Shown piece after piece: positions 41,255 through 50,782 of a DNA stretch of 64,000 nucleotides (position 1 is the first letter of the stretch; the number at the start of each line of letters is the position of its first letter). Position numbers and translations under genes: made by a program. The notes beneath the pieces were generated by a model. That model was not told the DNA's origin. It saw only the letters and a list, made by a program, of their open reading frames with translations, and ran no database searches. The DNA is from Sutcliffiella deserti (GTDB taxonomy: Bacteria; Bacillota; Bacilli; Bacillales; Bacillaceae_I), in contig NZ_JAIQDB010000003.1 in assembly GCF_020037475.1 (NCBI RefSeq), positions 62,001 through 126,000 on the forward strand, in the 5' to 3' direction.

Positions 41255-41585
41255 CCTGCTTACCATCCTCAACTTCTACTAAAAATATCTTCTCTTGGAA
41301 TCCACCGCGCTTATTCGCTTTTTCTTTTCGAACTTCCTCTACTTCTTCCATAGAAAAACCATGATGTGTTGCTAGAGCATGGATAACTTCTAGTAAGTCG
41401 GCTAGTTCCTCCACTGCTTCCTCGTTTGATTGGGATGCACAGTATTCGTCCAGTTCCTCATAGCTTTTAAGTTTGAGGTATTTTATGTAATCATGGTCAT
41501 TTAATATTTCTGATGTGTACTTCTTTCCTGACTCTTCAATAATTTGTGGTATTTTGTCTCGGACTAGTTTGTTGTAAGTGGGCAT
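41244..41585 (-). CDS. MazG-like nucleoside triphosphate pyrophosphohydrolase
   Basis: 113 residues, all helical. The acidic metal-binding pattern is visible: YNKLVRDKIPQIIEESGKK at the start, and EEAVEELADLLEVIHALATH with the E-x-x-E and E/D residues near 53-72. It belongs to the all-alpha NTP-PPase superfamily, close to phosphoribosyl-ATP pyrophosphohydrolase-like proteins. GGAGG precedes the ATG. The 3' end overlaps the HNH endonuclease gene, so they are co-expressed. A role in nucleotide signalling or depletion during defence is speculative. Confidence 0.88.
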   Translation of the reverse strand: MPTYNKLVRDKIPQIIEESGKKYTSEILNDHDYIKYLKLKSYEELDEYCASQSNEEAVEELADLLEVIHALATHHGFSMEEVEEVRKEKANKRGGFQEKIFLVEVEDGKQDES

Positions 41586-41616
41586 TGGCGGTACCTCCGA
41601 TAAACTGATAAAGTTT

Positions 41617-41654
41617 AGAACGGTATTCTTTAAATTTAAGTTGAATACCGTTCT
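41617..41654 (-). terminator. Terminator of the DUF262 gene
   Basis: AGAACGGTATTC and GAATACCGTTCT form a perfect 12-base stem across a 14-base A/T-rich loop. It begins seven bases after the stop codon at 41661; the following tract is only modestly T-rich. Confidence 0.75.
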
Positions 41655-41660
41655 TAGTTG

Positions 41661-43457
41661 TTAAAGTTTACTATAATAATCACCAATTTTTTTCGCCATA
41701 AGTGACCTTCTTTGTTGTAAGAATTCTTCATAGTTACTATGATTCAAATTAAAGATTGAATCCGGAATACAGTTCATTTCCAAATTACGCGTTAAATAAT
41801 CCCAGTTATCAATCTCACCTATCTTTTTGCTATCATTCTCAATCTGTTTTATGACTGTTTCCATGTAGTCCTTTGGTGATTGAGCTTTGACTGCTAAATT
41901 CACTACTTGTTCGGTGTAAGCGTAATTTGCAATTTGGTTGTACTGCCTAGTATTATTAAATCCATTGTTCTGTAAATATTTTTTAGGGAAGACGTGGTGA
42001 ACATCTCCTCTTTCTTCAATCAACTGTTGAACTGTAATGGATTTTGATAGAAAAGCATTATCTTTATCGTAAATCTGTGACATAACAAATAGATTAAAGT
42101 AAGGACTACTAGTTACAGAAGTATCTAAATTAGCTGGCAGGATATTGTCCCAATATGCTTGTGATAATTCCCCAGCTTCCACCTTTGTTACATAGTCCAT
42201 TGGATTCTCCGATGAATTAAAACGTTTTATGTCGAAATCAAACATAGATTCGGGCGAACCTGAATAACGTTCCGTCAATAAGGATGCCACCAACCATTTT
42301 CTTACCACTTTATTTATGGTTGAGTCATTTACCTTCTTTTCTCTCAATAGCAAGAACAAGGCATAGGCAAAATTTAAAGCATTTTGAGAACGTACAAGCT
42401 TTGCATTTATGACACCCGCCGATTTCAGAATCATAATAAACCGTTTAAAGTTAGTTTCACTTATAAACTTCAGTACCCCATCATGAAGTCTTTCGAAAGA
42501 GTCTTTTACAATATCTTCTTTATATTCTCTTGTTTCAAAGTCCCGTCCAGACAATAAACTTACTAGATTGGAAAGTCTCCCTCTAAGGAATTTAAACGTA
42601 AATGCAACCCTTAAGAGGTCAGAATAACTTGGTTCATAAATATTTGTATTGTACCCTTTAAGCCACCTAATCTTGTTAAAGTTATCTGTTTCAGCAAACT
42701 CTTGATCATTGTGTACAATGTTGTCGTAAATTGCAGGACTCTTAATTAAATGGCAAAAATAATCTATTGTTTTACGAATTAAAGGTCCATTATGTACATC
42801 ATTAACGGATACTTTAGACATTGCAAAGTCTGCTTGACTTAGTGTAACTCCAGCAGAATTTATCCTTATAAAAATTTCTGTCACAACCTCAATGTCCAAA
42901 GTATGAGCAAGTTCAATAACACCTATGGAGCTATACTTCATACTCGTTAACTTCTGTAAAATTTCATTGAGTTTATTATTACTTATTTCAGGATTCGCCT
43001 TACAATACTGATGAATAAATCCAAATGTATCAAACCCTTGGTCAAATACTTCAGATATATCTGGTATCCATCTCTTATCTTTCAGTATAGCTGGATTTTG
43101 CACTTCAAATGCTTGTTCCATAGGATTAAATGCAATTTTAATCCTTCTTTTACTATATTCTTTTGTGACAACCTCTTTGCCCGACACTGCAGCCATTATG
43201 GCAGTTACCCGTTGCTGTCCATCAATCAAAATTTTCTTCCCATGTGACACTGTACCATCCTTGAGTCTAGCATCTGGATTTTGCCACGTAATTATATAAC
43301 CAACTGGATAATCATTATATAGCGAATCTAACAAGTCCCTTACTTTAGAAGGCTTCCATACAAAAGGACGCTGGATTTCTGGAATAGCTACAATCCCTTG
43401 TTCAATCCAACTTACTAACGCATTAATGTTTGTGTTATTGACTTGATAATTGGACAT
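41661..43457 (-). CDS. DUF262/DUF1524-type enzyme, GmrSD-like modification-dependent nuclease
   Basis: 598 residues. N-terminal DUF262 (ParB/sulfiredoxin-like fold): IPEIQRPFVWKPSKVRDLLD (about 20-39), the nucleotide-binding ILIDGQQRVTAI (about 76-87) and IRINSAGVTLSQADFAM. C-terminal HNH-like part: GDVHHVFPKKYLQNNGF followed by ANYAYTEQVVNLAVKAQSP near residues 492-540. This is the fused GmrS/GmrD layout of type IV enzymes that cut modified phage DNA and the BrxU-type proteins. It is monocistronic with its own terminator. Confidence 0.88.
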   Translation of the reverse strand: MSNYQVNNTNINALVSWIEQGIVAIPEIQRPFVWKPSKVRDLLDSLYNDYPVGYIITWQNPDARLKDGTVSHGKKILIDGQQRVTAIMAAVSGKEVVTKEYSKRRIKIAFNPMEQAFEVQNPAILKDKRWIPDISEVFDQGFDTFGFIHQYCKANPEISNNKLNEILQKLTSMKYSSIGVIELAHTLDIEVVTEIFIRINSAGVTLSQADFAMSKVSVNDVHNGPLIRKTIDYFCHLIKSPAIYDNIVHNDQEFAETDNFNKIRWLKGYNTNIYEPSYSDLLRVAFTFKFLRGRLSNLVSLLSGRDFETREYKEDIVKDSFERLHDGVLKFISETNFKRFIMILKSAGVINAKLVRSQNALNFAYALFLLLREKKVNDSTINKVVRKWLVASLLTERYSGSPESMFDFDIKRFNSSENPMDYVTKVEAGELSQAYWDNILPANLDTSVTSSPYFNLFVMSQIYDKDNAFLSKSITVQQLIEERGDVHHVFPKKYLQNNGFNNTRQYNQIANYAYTEQVVNLAVKAQSPKDYMETVIKQIENDSKKIGEIDNWDYLTRNLEMNCIPDSIFNLNHSNYEEFLQQRRSLMAKKIGDYYSKL

Positions 43458-43646
43458 ATCTTCACCACCATATTTGAGTATTGTAATATATTTATTGTTT
43501 TCGAGGTCCTCCAGCAGAGGGTAGTCTATATTTCTATTCTATCAAAGATTGTTTGTAAAAAAATACTAATAATCATGCAGAGATTAACTATCCTTTGCTA
43601 AAATACTATTATAGGCTATAAATATTATTGTTTAGGAGCATTGCTG

Positions 43647-45017
43647 ATGAAATACGAAACGATAGATGAACTAATGGACAAAGCGTATCAAGCGGAAGGT
43701 AAAACTTTCGGGGAATTAGATAATACCGGACGGATAAAAAAAATCAAATCTAAAGGAACTTTAGGGCATATTATTGAAGAGAGTTTCTTTGGTTACTCTG
43801 TTAATTCAATCGCGGAGCCTGACTTTGTAGAACTGGGTGTTGAATTAAAAGTAACTCCTATTAAGAAAAATAAGAACGGAACCCTTTCGTCAAAAGAACG
43901 ATTAGTATTAAATATTATTGATTATATGAAAGAGTTTGAATTAACCTTTGAAACGTCTTCCTTTTATACAAAAGCTAATAGAATGTTAATTATGCTTTAT
44001 CAATATGAGAAGGAACAAAGTTTAGGGGATTATAGGATTTTAAAAGTATTTTTAAACGAGTTCTCTGAAGAAGACTTGGCTGTAATCCAAAGAGACTGGG
44101 AGATAATAGTAACTAAAATTAAAAATGGCGAAGCTCACTTAATTTCTGAAGCTGATACCATGTATCTCTCTGCATGCACAAAAGGTGCAAATAAGGATTC
44201 CGTTCGAAAACAGCCTTTCTCTCCATTAAAAGCAAAACAACGTGCCTTTTCCTTAAAGGCATCTTATATGACAGGAATTATTCGTAAGCAATTAACACCA
44301 GAGCATTTAGAAAGTCTTTCTACCAACCAGGAATTAAAAGAGAAAACTTTAGAGCAAATATTAGATGAACGTTTCAAGCCTCACTACGGAAAGAGAATTG
44401 ATCAACTTTGTCGCGAAGTAGGCATACCTTATAATTCCAGAAACAAATCAATGGTGCCTCATATTATGACAAAGCTGCTCGGGGTTAAGAAAAATAACCT
44501 TTCTGATATTGAAGAGTTCGCGAAAGCAAACATCACTTTTAAAACTGTTAGCCTAGAACCTAACGGAAGTTTAAGGGAACATATGTCCTTTAAAAACATA
44601 AATTTCAATACATTTTTACACGAGGATTGGGAAAAGAGTGAACTTTACGAGTTATTTGCAGAACAAAAGTTTCTTTTTCTAGTATTTCGTTATACCGAAG
44701 AGCACCAGCCAAAAGTAAAGAGAATCCCATATTTCGAAGGAATTAAATTGTGGAATATGCCGCAAAAAACAATTGAAGAAGAATTATACGGGTTATGGAA
44801 TGAAATTGGCGATGTTTTAAGAGACGGGGTAAAGTTAACTATTAAAGGGAGTAAAACTTATAATAATCTTCCTGGTCCTAAATTTAACAACCTTTGTCAT
44901 GTTCGACCAAAGGCTAAAGATAGTAAGGATAAAGTAAAACTGCCCGATGGTCAATATATTACAAAGCTGTGTTATTGGCTAGATAAACAGTACGTATTAA
45001 GTATCTTGGATAAATAA
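43647..45017 (+). CDS. Sau3AI/MutH-family type II restriction endonuclease
   Basis: 456 residues from ATG 43647 (GGAG eight bases upstream; the TTG two codons before is rejected). The MutH-like N-terminal domain has GTLGHIIEESFFGY (catalytic Glu) and DFVELGVELKVTPIKK (D-x(n)-E-x-K, about 63-78). The second half repeats the fold without an intact motif, the two-domain design of Sau3AI. Sau3AI-type enzymes cut at GATC and are blocked by cytosine methylation. The partner methyltransferase gene converges on it, sharing a terminator. Confidence 0.9.
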   Translation: MKYETIDELMDKAYQAEGKTFGELDNTGRIKKIKSKGTLGHIIEESFFGYSVNSIAEPDFVELGVELKVTPIKKNKNGTLSSKERLVLNIIDYMKEFELTFETSSFYTKANRMLIMLYQYEKEQSLGDYRILKVFLNEFSEEDLAVIQRDWEIIVTKIKNGEAHLISEADTMYLSACTKGANKDSVRKQPFSPLKAKQRAFSLKASYMTGIIRKQLTPEHLESLSTNQELKEKTLEQILDERFKPHYGKRIDQLCREVGIPYNSRNKSMVPHIMTKLLGVKKNNLSDIEEFAKANITFKTVSLEPNGSLREHMSFKNINFNTFLHEDWEKSELYELFAEQKFLFLVFRYTEEHQPKVKRIPYFEGIKLWNMPQKTIEEELYGLWNEIGDVLRDGVKLTIKGSKTYNNLPGPKFNNLCHVRPKAKDSKDKVKLPDGQYITKLCYWLDKQYVLSILDK

Positions 45018-45050
45018 AAAAACTGGGAGCACACAGGCTCTCAGTTTTTT
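45017..45050. terminator. Bidirectional terminator between the converging restriction and methyltransferase genes
   Basis: AAAAAACTGGGAGC pairs with GCTCTCAGTTTTTT with one mismatch. T-runs lie on both sides, so it can stop both transcripts. Both stop codons touch it. Confidence 0.9.
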
Positions 45051-46296
45051 AATCTTTAAATACCAAATCCAACTCTTCTTGGCGACCACGACTATTTTCA
45101 CTTTCAATTTCAATTATCCTTTTGCCCATTCGTTCTATTAGTCCTACTACTAGGGCATTTCCCATACAGAAGTATCTCATTCTTTCTGTCATGCCTTCAG
45201 TCCAATTATCGGGGAATCCATTTAGTCGTTCACATTCTACTGGTGTCAATACTCTCAATCTTTTTGTTAAGGGATCTTCTACAACATGAGTACTTCTATT
45301 AACTGTTCCTTCACTAGTTAACATAGTTCTTCCAGGTTTGTCTAATGGTTCTGGAAAAGACATTCCACCCTCTGAAAAAGTATATTGATGACCTGTGGCA
45401 GATGTTCTTTCAATTCTTTTAGGTCCTTTTAAGTATTCAAACTTTTCTATAGCTGCCTCTGATAGATAATATTTTTCATCCACATTGGATTCTAGGATTT
45501 CTCCAAGTACTACAGGTTTTTCTTCACTAGGAGATACTTCTTCTGTATAGACCAGACCATCCCTCATTATTCCTGCATTGTAATAATTCATTGAAACTTC
45601 ATCTGAAATCTCAACAAGGTCTTTCTTCATAATAAATGATTGTGGCTTTTTCTTTTTGCTAATTTCACTTTTAACAGGGAAAGCTTTAGCAAAGAAGCCT
45701 GCATCATGTAACATATCACTTTCGGTACGATTTCTATTATTTATAACATATGGTGTTTGATTTTTGGTAGCAAAAATAAAAACTCTTCTTCTTCTTTGGG
45801 CTTGTCCATACTCTGCAGCATTAACAACGCGCCATTCAACAGTATAATCCAAATCCCTTAGACTAGCTAACATAATAGAAAAATCCCGACCACGTTGTTT
45901 AGAAGGAGACTTTAAGAGACGATCAACATTTTCCAATAAAATGTACTTTGGGCTTGTTTCTTTTACGAATCGAACAATCTCCCAAAAGAGCACACCCTTT
46001 TTTCCTTGTATGCCTTTTTCACCGCTGAGGCTTCTTGCTACAGAATAATCCTGACAAGGAAACCCACCAACAATTAAATCTATTTCTTTTCCATTAAAAA
46101 TATTTGTATCTACAGTTGATACATCTTCATTTGAATGTACTCCGTTATTATGAAATTGACGAGAATAACAATCAAAGGCATGTTGTATTTTCTTAGACGG
46201 TTCCCATTGATTTCCCCATACAACCTGAAATCCACTTACGGCCTCTAGCCCAATGCGAAAACCACCTACACCGGCAAATAATTCAATTACATTCAT
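45049..46296 (-). CDS. DNA (cytosine-5)-methyltransferase, M.Sau3AI-like
   Basis: 415 residues. All main C5-methyltransferase motifs are seen: motif I LFAGVGGFRIGLE, motif IV GGFPCQDYSVAR (catalytic Cys), motif VI LLENVDRLL, motif VIII AEYGQAQRRRRVFIFA, and motifs IX-X RVLTPVECERLNGFPDNW and MGNALVVGLIERMG. The target recognition region lies between VIII and IX. Its length and its convergent partner point to a Sau3AI-type system that methylates the C of GATC. AAAGGATG precedes the ATG. It protects the host from the adjacent restriction enzyme. Confidence 0.93.
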   Translation of the reverse strand: MNVIELFAGVGGFRIGLEAVSGFQVVWGNQWEPSKKIQHAFDCYSRQFHNNGVHSNEDVSTVDTNIFNGKEIDLIVGGFPCQDYSVARSLSGEKGIQGKKGVLFWEIVRFVKETSPKYILLENVDRLLKSPSKQRGRDFSIMLASLRDLDYTVEWRVVNAAEYGQAQRRRRVFIFATKNQTPYVINNRNRTESDMLHDAGFFAKAFPVKSEISKKKKPQSFIMKKDLVEISDEVSMNYYNAGIMRDGLVYTEEVSPSEEKPVVLGEILESNVDEKYYLSEAAIEKFEYLKGPKRIERTSATGHQYTFSEGGMSFPEPLDKPGRTMLTSEGTVNRSTHVVEDPLTKRLRVLTPVECERLNGFPDNWTEGMTERMRYFCMGNALVVGLIERMGKRIIEIESENSRGRQEELDLVFKD

Positions 46297-46556
46297 TAAG
46301 ACCGAACATCCTTTCGATTAGTTACTTAAATTTATTATACAAAAAAATCTAAAATAGATCAACTTTTTTACATTAAATATATAAATGACTATAACATTAA
46401 TATAAGCCCTCATTATATCAAAAAAAATCAAGTAATACTTTAGTGAAAATATAGTAACAAGTAAATTTCCACTAAATTATTCATAGGTGTAATTACAGCC
46501 AATGTATCTTTATTACGTTTTGCAAACTCTTTTACCAAAATAATTTAAAATATTTA

Positions 46557-46595
46557 AAGCCTAATCCCTTTAATTAAAATAAGGGAATTAGGCTT
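46557..46595. other. Hairpin in the gap upstream of the methyltransferase gene
   Basis: AAGCCTAATCCCTT pairs with AAGGGAATTAGGCTT (one bulge) across a short A/T loop. The strand direction of any terminator role is unclear. The rest of 46297-46834 shows no supported gene. Confidence 0.55.
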
Positions 46596-46834
46596 ATAGT
46601 CTTTATAGTCTTTTGGAATCGCAAACCAGAATATTACTTATCCTCAACTAATGCATATAGTAGAGTAGAACCAGTATGTTATGTGAAAAATTTCAAGGCA
46701 AATACCATATATGAAAACTTGAGAAAAAAACTTTAACATTCCACTTGGTGCACATTGATAATCAGGAGGCAATGCTGTAAATTATAGGTGGCATCCATAC
46801 TTCTGTTTCTACACAGAGATAAAATCAAAATACA

Positions 46835-47034
46835 CTATATAGTTTTGGTTTGAGAGGAAATGAAGTAATTAGCTTATCTATTGATGCAGTTGACAGTATG
46901 TTATGTGACTTAGTAGATACAATCAATATTCTTCAAAAAAACCTAAGCAAAGTTTATCCCCTAATCAGGTAACTCTTGAGTTTGATTTATCTGTGGTTAA
47001 GAAAAATAAAGTGCATTCAAGCACTATCTTTTGA
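46835..47034 (+). pseudogene. Decayed coding remnant with frameshift
   Basis: One plus-strand frame gives NEVISLSIDAVDSMLCDLVD and stops at 46970. A second frame starting at 46960 continues PNQVTLEFDLSVVKKNK and stops at 47032. Together they look like one former protein joined by a one-base shift. The pattern (an acidic helix followed by a V-x-LEF-x-L-x-V strand) faintly recalls trypsin-co-occurring-type small domains, but this is not firm. No start or ribosome site remains. Confidence 0.4.
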
Positions 47035-47052
47035 GAAGAATAATATTTAAAC

Positions 47053-48906
47053 TTAATTATTATCTTTAATAAATTGATAAATCTTGGCGCATAGCTCATT
47101 AGCCTCTTCACTAAGGTCATCTATTCCCTTGGTGTGTAAAATTGCTTTCTTACAGAAGGATAATTTACTACTTATTGTACCAGAGTCAGAGCCATAATTA
47201 CCTCTTCTCCTTTTATTTATTAAATTATCATCTATAAATTTACCTAAGTATTGATCTTGATATGTCAACTCACTGAAGTCAGTGCTAAACTGCAATTCTT
47301 CAGGACAAACATTTTCATAGTCAGCAATAACTTTCAATAATACAGTCTTAGGTAGTATATTTTCTATCTCCTTACAGTTAAGACAATAATAACTTTCACC
47401 TAATTTCTCCTCAAGCTTTTGTTGGCGTGATAATTTACGCTCACTATCTTTATCTGTAATCAAAAGTAACTTTCTACAGAGCTTTTCCACGTTCATTGAA
47501 GAATAAGGAGATTCTGCTTCTGTCTCCTCGTCATCCAGGAAAGACCAATGGGTAATGTTATTGCCACTATACTCAACAAAAGAAAAATGAAAATCTTCTT
47601 TTACATCTATATTATCATCTATAGAGTCAATATAAATTTGAAGAAAGTGTCTAAGATAATACCTATCTGTTATTCCTTCCACCCAAATTGTACAATTTGA
47701 TAAAAATACCGAGGAGTTCCTAACACCTAACATTTCTAAAACGTTATTGTCTTCATTACTGACGTTGTCCATATAAAATTTAGCATCTTTTTCTTTTTGT
47801 CCGGTGTCTTCTAGTTCTTTGTCAAAGGAGTATATTGAAATTTGCTCTATATCTAAAGTTAAATCTAAAAAGTGATTGGAATGAGTTGTAATAAAGTATT
47901 GAACACTATCGCCAACTTCACTTACCATTGTTTCTATCAATTTGCGTTGTAACCCAGGATGTAAGTAAAGTTCCGGCTCTTCTATAAACATCAATACATT
48001 CTTATCTCTATACTTAAAAATAGGAAATGTCAAAATAATTATTGATTGTATCCCATCCCCTAGTTTGTGAATAGGTTGCTCCCTCTCCTCACCAATCTTT
48101 ACATTTAATACATCAGAATTTATAGAAGGAACCAAAGTAATTTGTTCTCCTGCAAAAAACACTCTCCCTAAAAATTCCTGAAACTCAGCAATTTTTTCCC
48201 TGTCATCTAGACTACCTAACAATAATTTTTTTATATCTTCATATAGTTCTAAACCTGTGAATACATCTACATGCTCCTGGCTCCCAAAGTAGTCGGACTT
48301 TGTTCTATCTAGATAATGATTGCGATTTCCATCTAAAGTTCTTAATCCTCGTAAAGTAGGTATATACACTCTATGAAAAGAGTATTTTTCTACTGAGTAA
48401 ATATCCTCTAACCCATTTGATGTCCTTTGAGCTATATCTCTTAATTCTTTATTCAGGCTATCATAATCGAAACTACTAAAAGTTGTTCCCTGACTTGTAA
48501 TACTATTGTGCCCGCTTATATTCTCTAATTTTTTAATTAACTTAAACAAGTCCGATAAGTAATCCTCATCTTCTACTATATAACCTAATTCTTCCAGACG
48601 TGATACACTCTCTAAAATACTATCGTAATCTACTATTCTTTTGCTTGTTATACATGTCCTCACTTCGTCTTTAAAATATCTTAAAATTGAGTTGAGCCCT
48701 TGAAGACTAATATCGCTAGGTGTAAATACAGCCGGAGTTTCAGTGAATAAGTATCGTAACATTCGGCTTTTCCCAGAATTGTTCGAGCCTACAAAGATGT
48801 TTATTTTTGAAAGATTTTGGATTTTTTTATCACCTTGACTCGTACTGACTTGATACTTATTGTACTTTTCATCGGAAATAACAATTTCATTAATCAAATA
48901 GTTCAT
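47053..48906 (-). CDS. OLD-type ATPase with C-terminal TOPRIM domain
   Basis: 617 residues. Walker A GSNNSGKSRMLRYLF near 39-53; signature/Walker B region LMFIEEPELYLHPGLQRKLI near 310 and the His switch FITTHSNHFLDL. The C-terminal TOPRIM-like part has the acidic metal-site motif TIWVEGITDRYYLRHFLQ and LLLITDKDSERK, then YYCLNCKEIENILPK. OLD-family proteins include Gabija GajA, PARIS AriA and Septu PtuA. Here the partner is a 591-residue HNH protein located directly upstream. AAAGGAAG precedes the ATG. Confidence 0.88.
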   Translation of the reverse strand: MNYLINEIVISDEKYNKYQVSTSQGDKKIQNLSKINIFVGSNNSGKSRMLRYLFTETPAVFTPSDISLQGLNSILRYFKDEVRTCITSKRIVDYDSILESVSRLEELGYIVEDEDYLSDLFKLIKKLENISGHNSITSQGTTFSSFDYDSLNKELRDIAQRTSNGLEDIYSVEKYSFHRVYIPTLRGLRTLDGNRNHYLDRTKSDYFGSQEHVDVFTGLELYEDIKKLLLGSLDDREKIAEFQEFLGRVFFAGEQITLVPSINSDVLNVKIGEEREQPIHKLGDGIQSIIILTFPIFKYRDKNVLMFIEEPELYLHPGLQRKLIETMVSEVGDSVQYFITTHSNHFLDLTLDIEQISIYSFDKELEDTGQKEKDAKFYMDNVSNEDNNVLEMLGVRNSSVFLSNCTIWVEGITDRYYLRHFLQIYIDSIDDNIDVKEDFHFSFVEYSGNNITHWSFLDDEETEAESPYSSMNVEKLCRKLLLITDKDSERKLSRQQKLEEKLGESYYCLNCKEIENILPKTVLLKVIADYENVCPEELQFSTDFSELTYQDQYLGKFIDDNLINKRRRGNYGSDSGTISSKLSFCKKAILHTKGIDDLSEEANELCAKIYQFIKDNN

Positions 48907-48976
48907 CTTCTACTTCCTTTCTCTTAGATATCTTTAACTAGGTAAGCGTTTGAGTAACCAAGGAAGTACTACATTA

Positions 48977-50752
48977 TTAATCTTTTAACGTTCTCTCTAT
49001 ACTATTTAAGGCTGCCTCTCTATCAAAAAAACTCTTCAATAAATTGTAAACTTTTTTCACTTCAGTTTTATTTAATCTTGAAGTTTTTTCATCAGAGAAG
49101 AAAACAATAAGTTTAAGGAGGTGAGCAACCTTTCCATAAGAAAGGCTTTGCTCTTCTAGTTGCCCCAAGTTTTGGTTAATCTTCATTATTATTTGTTGTT
49201 TGTTATCACTGTCGGTCAACCCTAATTTCAAGGGGGTTAACTTTTCTCTTAGATAACTCTCTGAATTACCTTTATCAGAGTAAAGTAGGGTTTCATGTAT
49301 TGCCTTTAATAAACTATTTATTTCATGTTCTTCAAGGAGAGTCATATTATCATAATAAATGCCAGAGAAATATCTTTGAAGTCTCTCAACATTTTCCGAT
49401 AATTCTTTCGGATTTGTTGGCATTCCACCTAATCTTCTTTTAAATAAATTTGATTCATCCGCACTTATTAGTCTTTCTTTCTCTAGTTGTGGAATTAATT
49501 CATCGATCAACCAATCATGAGTTATTCTTGCATTCCAAATTTTCCTCTCGTTAATTTGCTCAGATATATCCGTTTTAAGGTTTATTTTTGTAGGGAGTTG
49601 CCAAGTCAACCAAACCATATCGTCTTCTTCTAGAAGATTAAAGAGATTCTTATTTTCTTGTTCTGGAATAATAACAGAATGAATACCTTCACTGTATTTA
49701 CCACTGTTACTTTTACTATCGATTCGAATCATGAAATCGTTCCCGGAAAAAACATGCCAATCTGAACTTCCTAAATCATAGTCATGTTGTTTTGTAAATT
49801 TAATCATTGCTTTCCAAATATCCTTAGATACCTTCAACAACCTATAACCATAGTTTGAAGTTGCCAAATCAAAGGTTGTGGTCTCTAACAACTCTTCTCT
49901 CTCTCTTAATTTCTTCAAATATATCTGTGCAAAATCATCAAATGCCTCACATATTTCTCTTAGTTCATCTTCACCAAATGAGAGTTGAAGGTTTTTAAGT
50001 TTTATGGAATAGATATTTCTTAAAGTATCATGATTTTCAATAAGACTTCTATCTTTCATATCAACTTTATTAATAAGATCCAAACATATTAAATTCACTA
50101 CTTCACTATGACTAAACTCTATAAGGCATCCTCTTATTTTTAATGAATGAAAGGAAAGAATACAACTTCCATAATTATTTATATTTGGTAGGTATCCATA
50201 AAGCATGAAGGTTTGATTTAAATTTTTATATTTGTAATCCTTTTCATTTACTTCTCTTACAACCTCAATGCTTTGCTGATCGTTTGTCAAAAAATCAAAG
50301 ACATCTTCAGGGGAAAGTTGACTAGTTGCTTTTATTTTTGAAAGTGAAAGTTCTAAATTTCTTGCAACCTGAAAAGAATCAATGTTCTTTTTGACTTTCT
50401 CCGCTTTCTCTTTCGACTTAGTTAACAGATGTAAAGCAAATCCCCTATCAATCTTATTTCCTTTTGTAACATTGTGTTTTCGATGAGTAGGGACTAAATT
50501 ATATATGCTGTTTTTATGAATATCACGAGGAAGTTCGCATTTGTCTAAAAGCTCGTTAAGTTCTTGCCCATACTTATCTCTATTATCAAACCAACTTTCA
50601 GGGATTATATGGTCAACATCCATACTGAGATAATCTAGCCTCAAATTGGTATGAGCATCCGTCTTATTATAAGCTTCAAATAGTCCCCATCTCACATTTT
50701 CGTTCTGTTTATTAACCCCAGTAGTTAGTAATTCTTTATTTAGTTTACTCAT
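48977..50752 (-). CDS. Large HNH endonuclease paired with an OLD-type ATPase
   Basis: 591 residues from ATG 50752 (AAGGAG eight bases upstream). The HNH motif is N-terminal: LSMDVDHIIPESWFDN (catalytic His in VDHIIP) followed by YNLVPTHRKHNVTKGNKI with the Asn and second His at about residues 84-101. After residue 110 the protein is helical and unassigned, with KLREREELLE and SERLQRYF-like coiled segments. It ends 70 bases before the OLD-type gene, in one transcript. No methyltransferase is attached, so it is more likely an abortive-infection or interference pair than a restriction-modification system. Confidence 0.8.
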   Translation of the reverse strand: MSKLNKELLTTGVNKQNENVRWGLFEAYNKTDAHTNLRLDYLSMDVDHIIPESWFDNRDKYGQELNELLDKCELPRDIHKNSIYNLVPTHRKHNVTKGNKIDRGFALHLLTKSKEKAEKVKKNIDSFQVARNLELSLSKIKATSQLSPEDVFDFLTNDQQSIEVVREVNEKDYKYKNLNQTFMLYGYLPNINNYGSCILSFHSLKIRGCLIEFSHSEVVNLICLDLINKVDMKDRSLIENHDTLRNIYSIKLKNLQLSFGEDELREICEAFDDFAQIYLKKLREREELLETTTFDLATSNYGYRLLKVSKDIWKAMIKFTKQHDYDLGSSDWHVFSGNDFMIRIDSKSNSGKYSEGIHSVIIPEQENKNLFNLLEEDDMVWLTWQLPTKINLKTDISEQINERKIWNARITHDWLIDELIPQLEKERLISADESNLFKRRLGGMPTNPKELSENVERLQRYFSGIYYDNMTLLEEHEINSLLKAIHETLLYSDKGNSESYLREKLTPLKLGLTDSDNKQQIIMKINQNLGQLEEQSLSYGKVAHLLKLIVFFSDEKTSRLNKTEVKKVYNLLKSFFDREAALNSIERTLKD

Positions 50753-50782
50753 TTCCACAACTCCTTTTTACTTCTAGATATT

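Noticed and set aside
47053..48906. Calling the OLD-type gene Gabija GajA because a UvrD-type gene exists in the island
   Set aside because: The UvrD-type gene is more than 14 kb away and on the other strand; the direct partner is an HNH gene.
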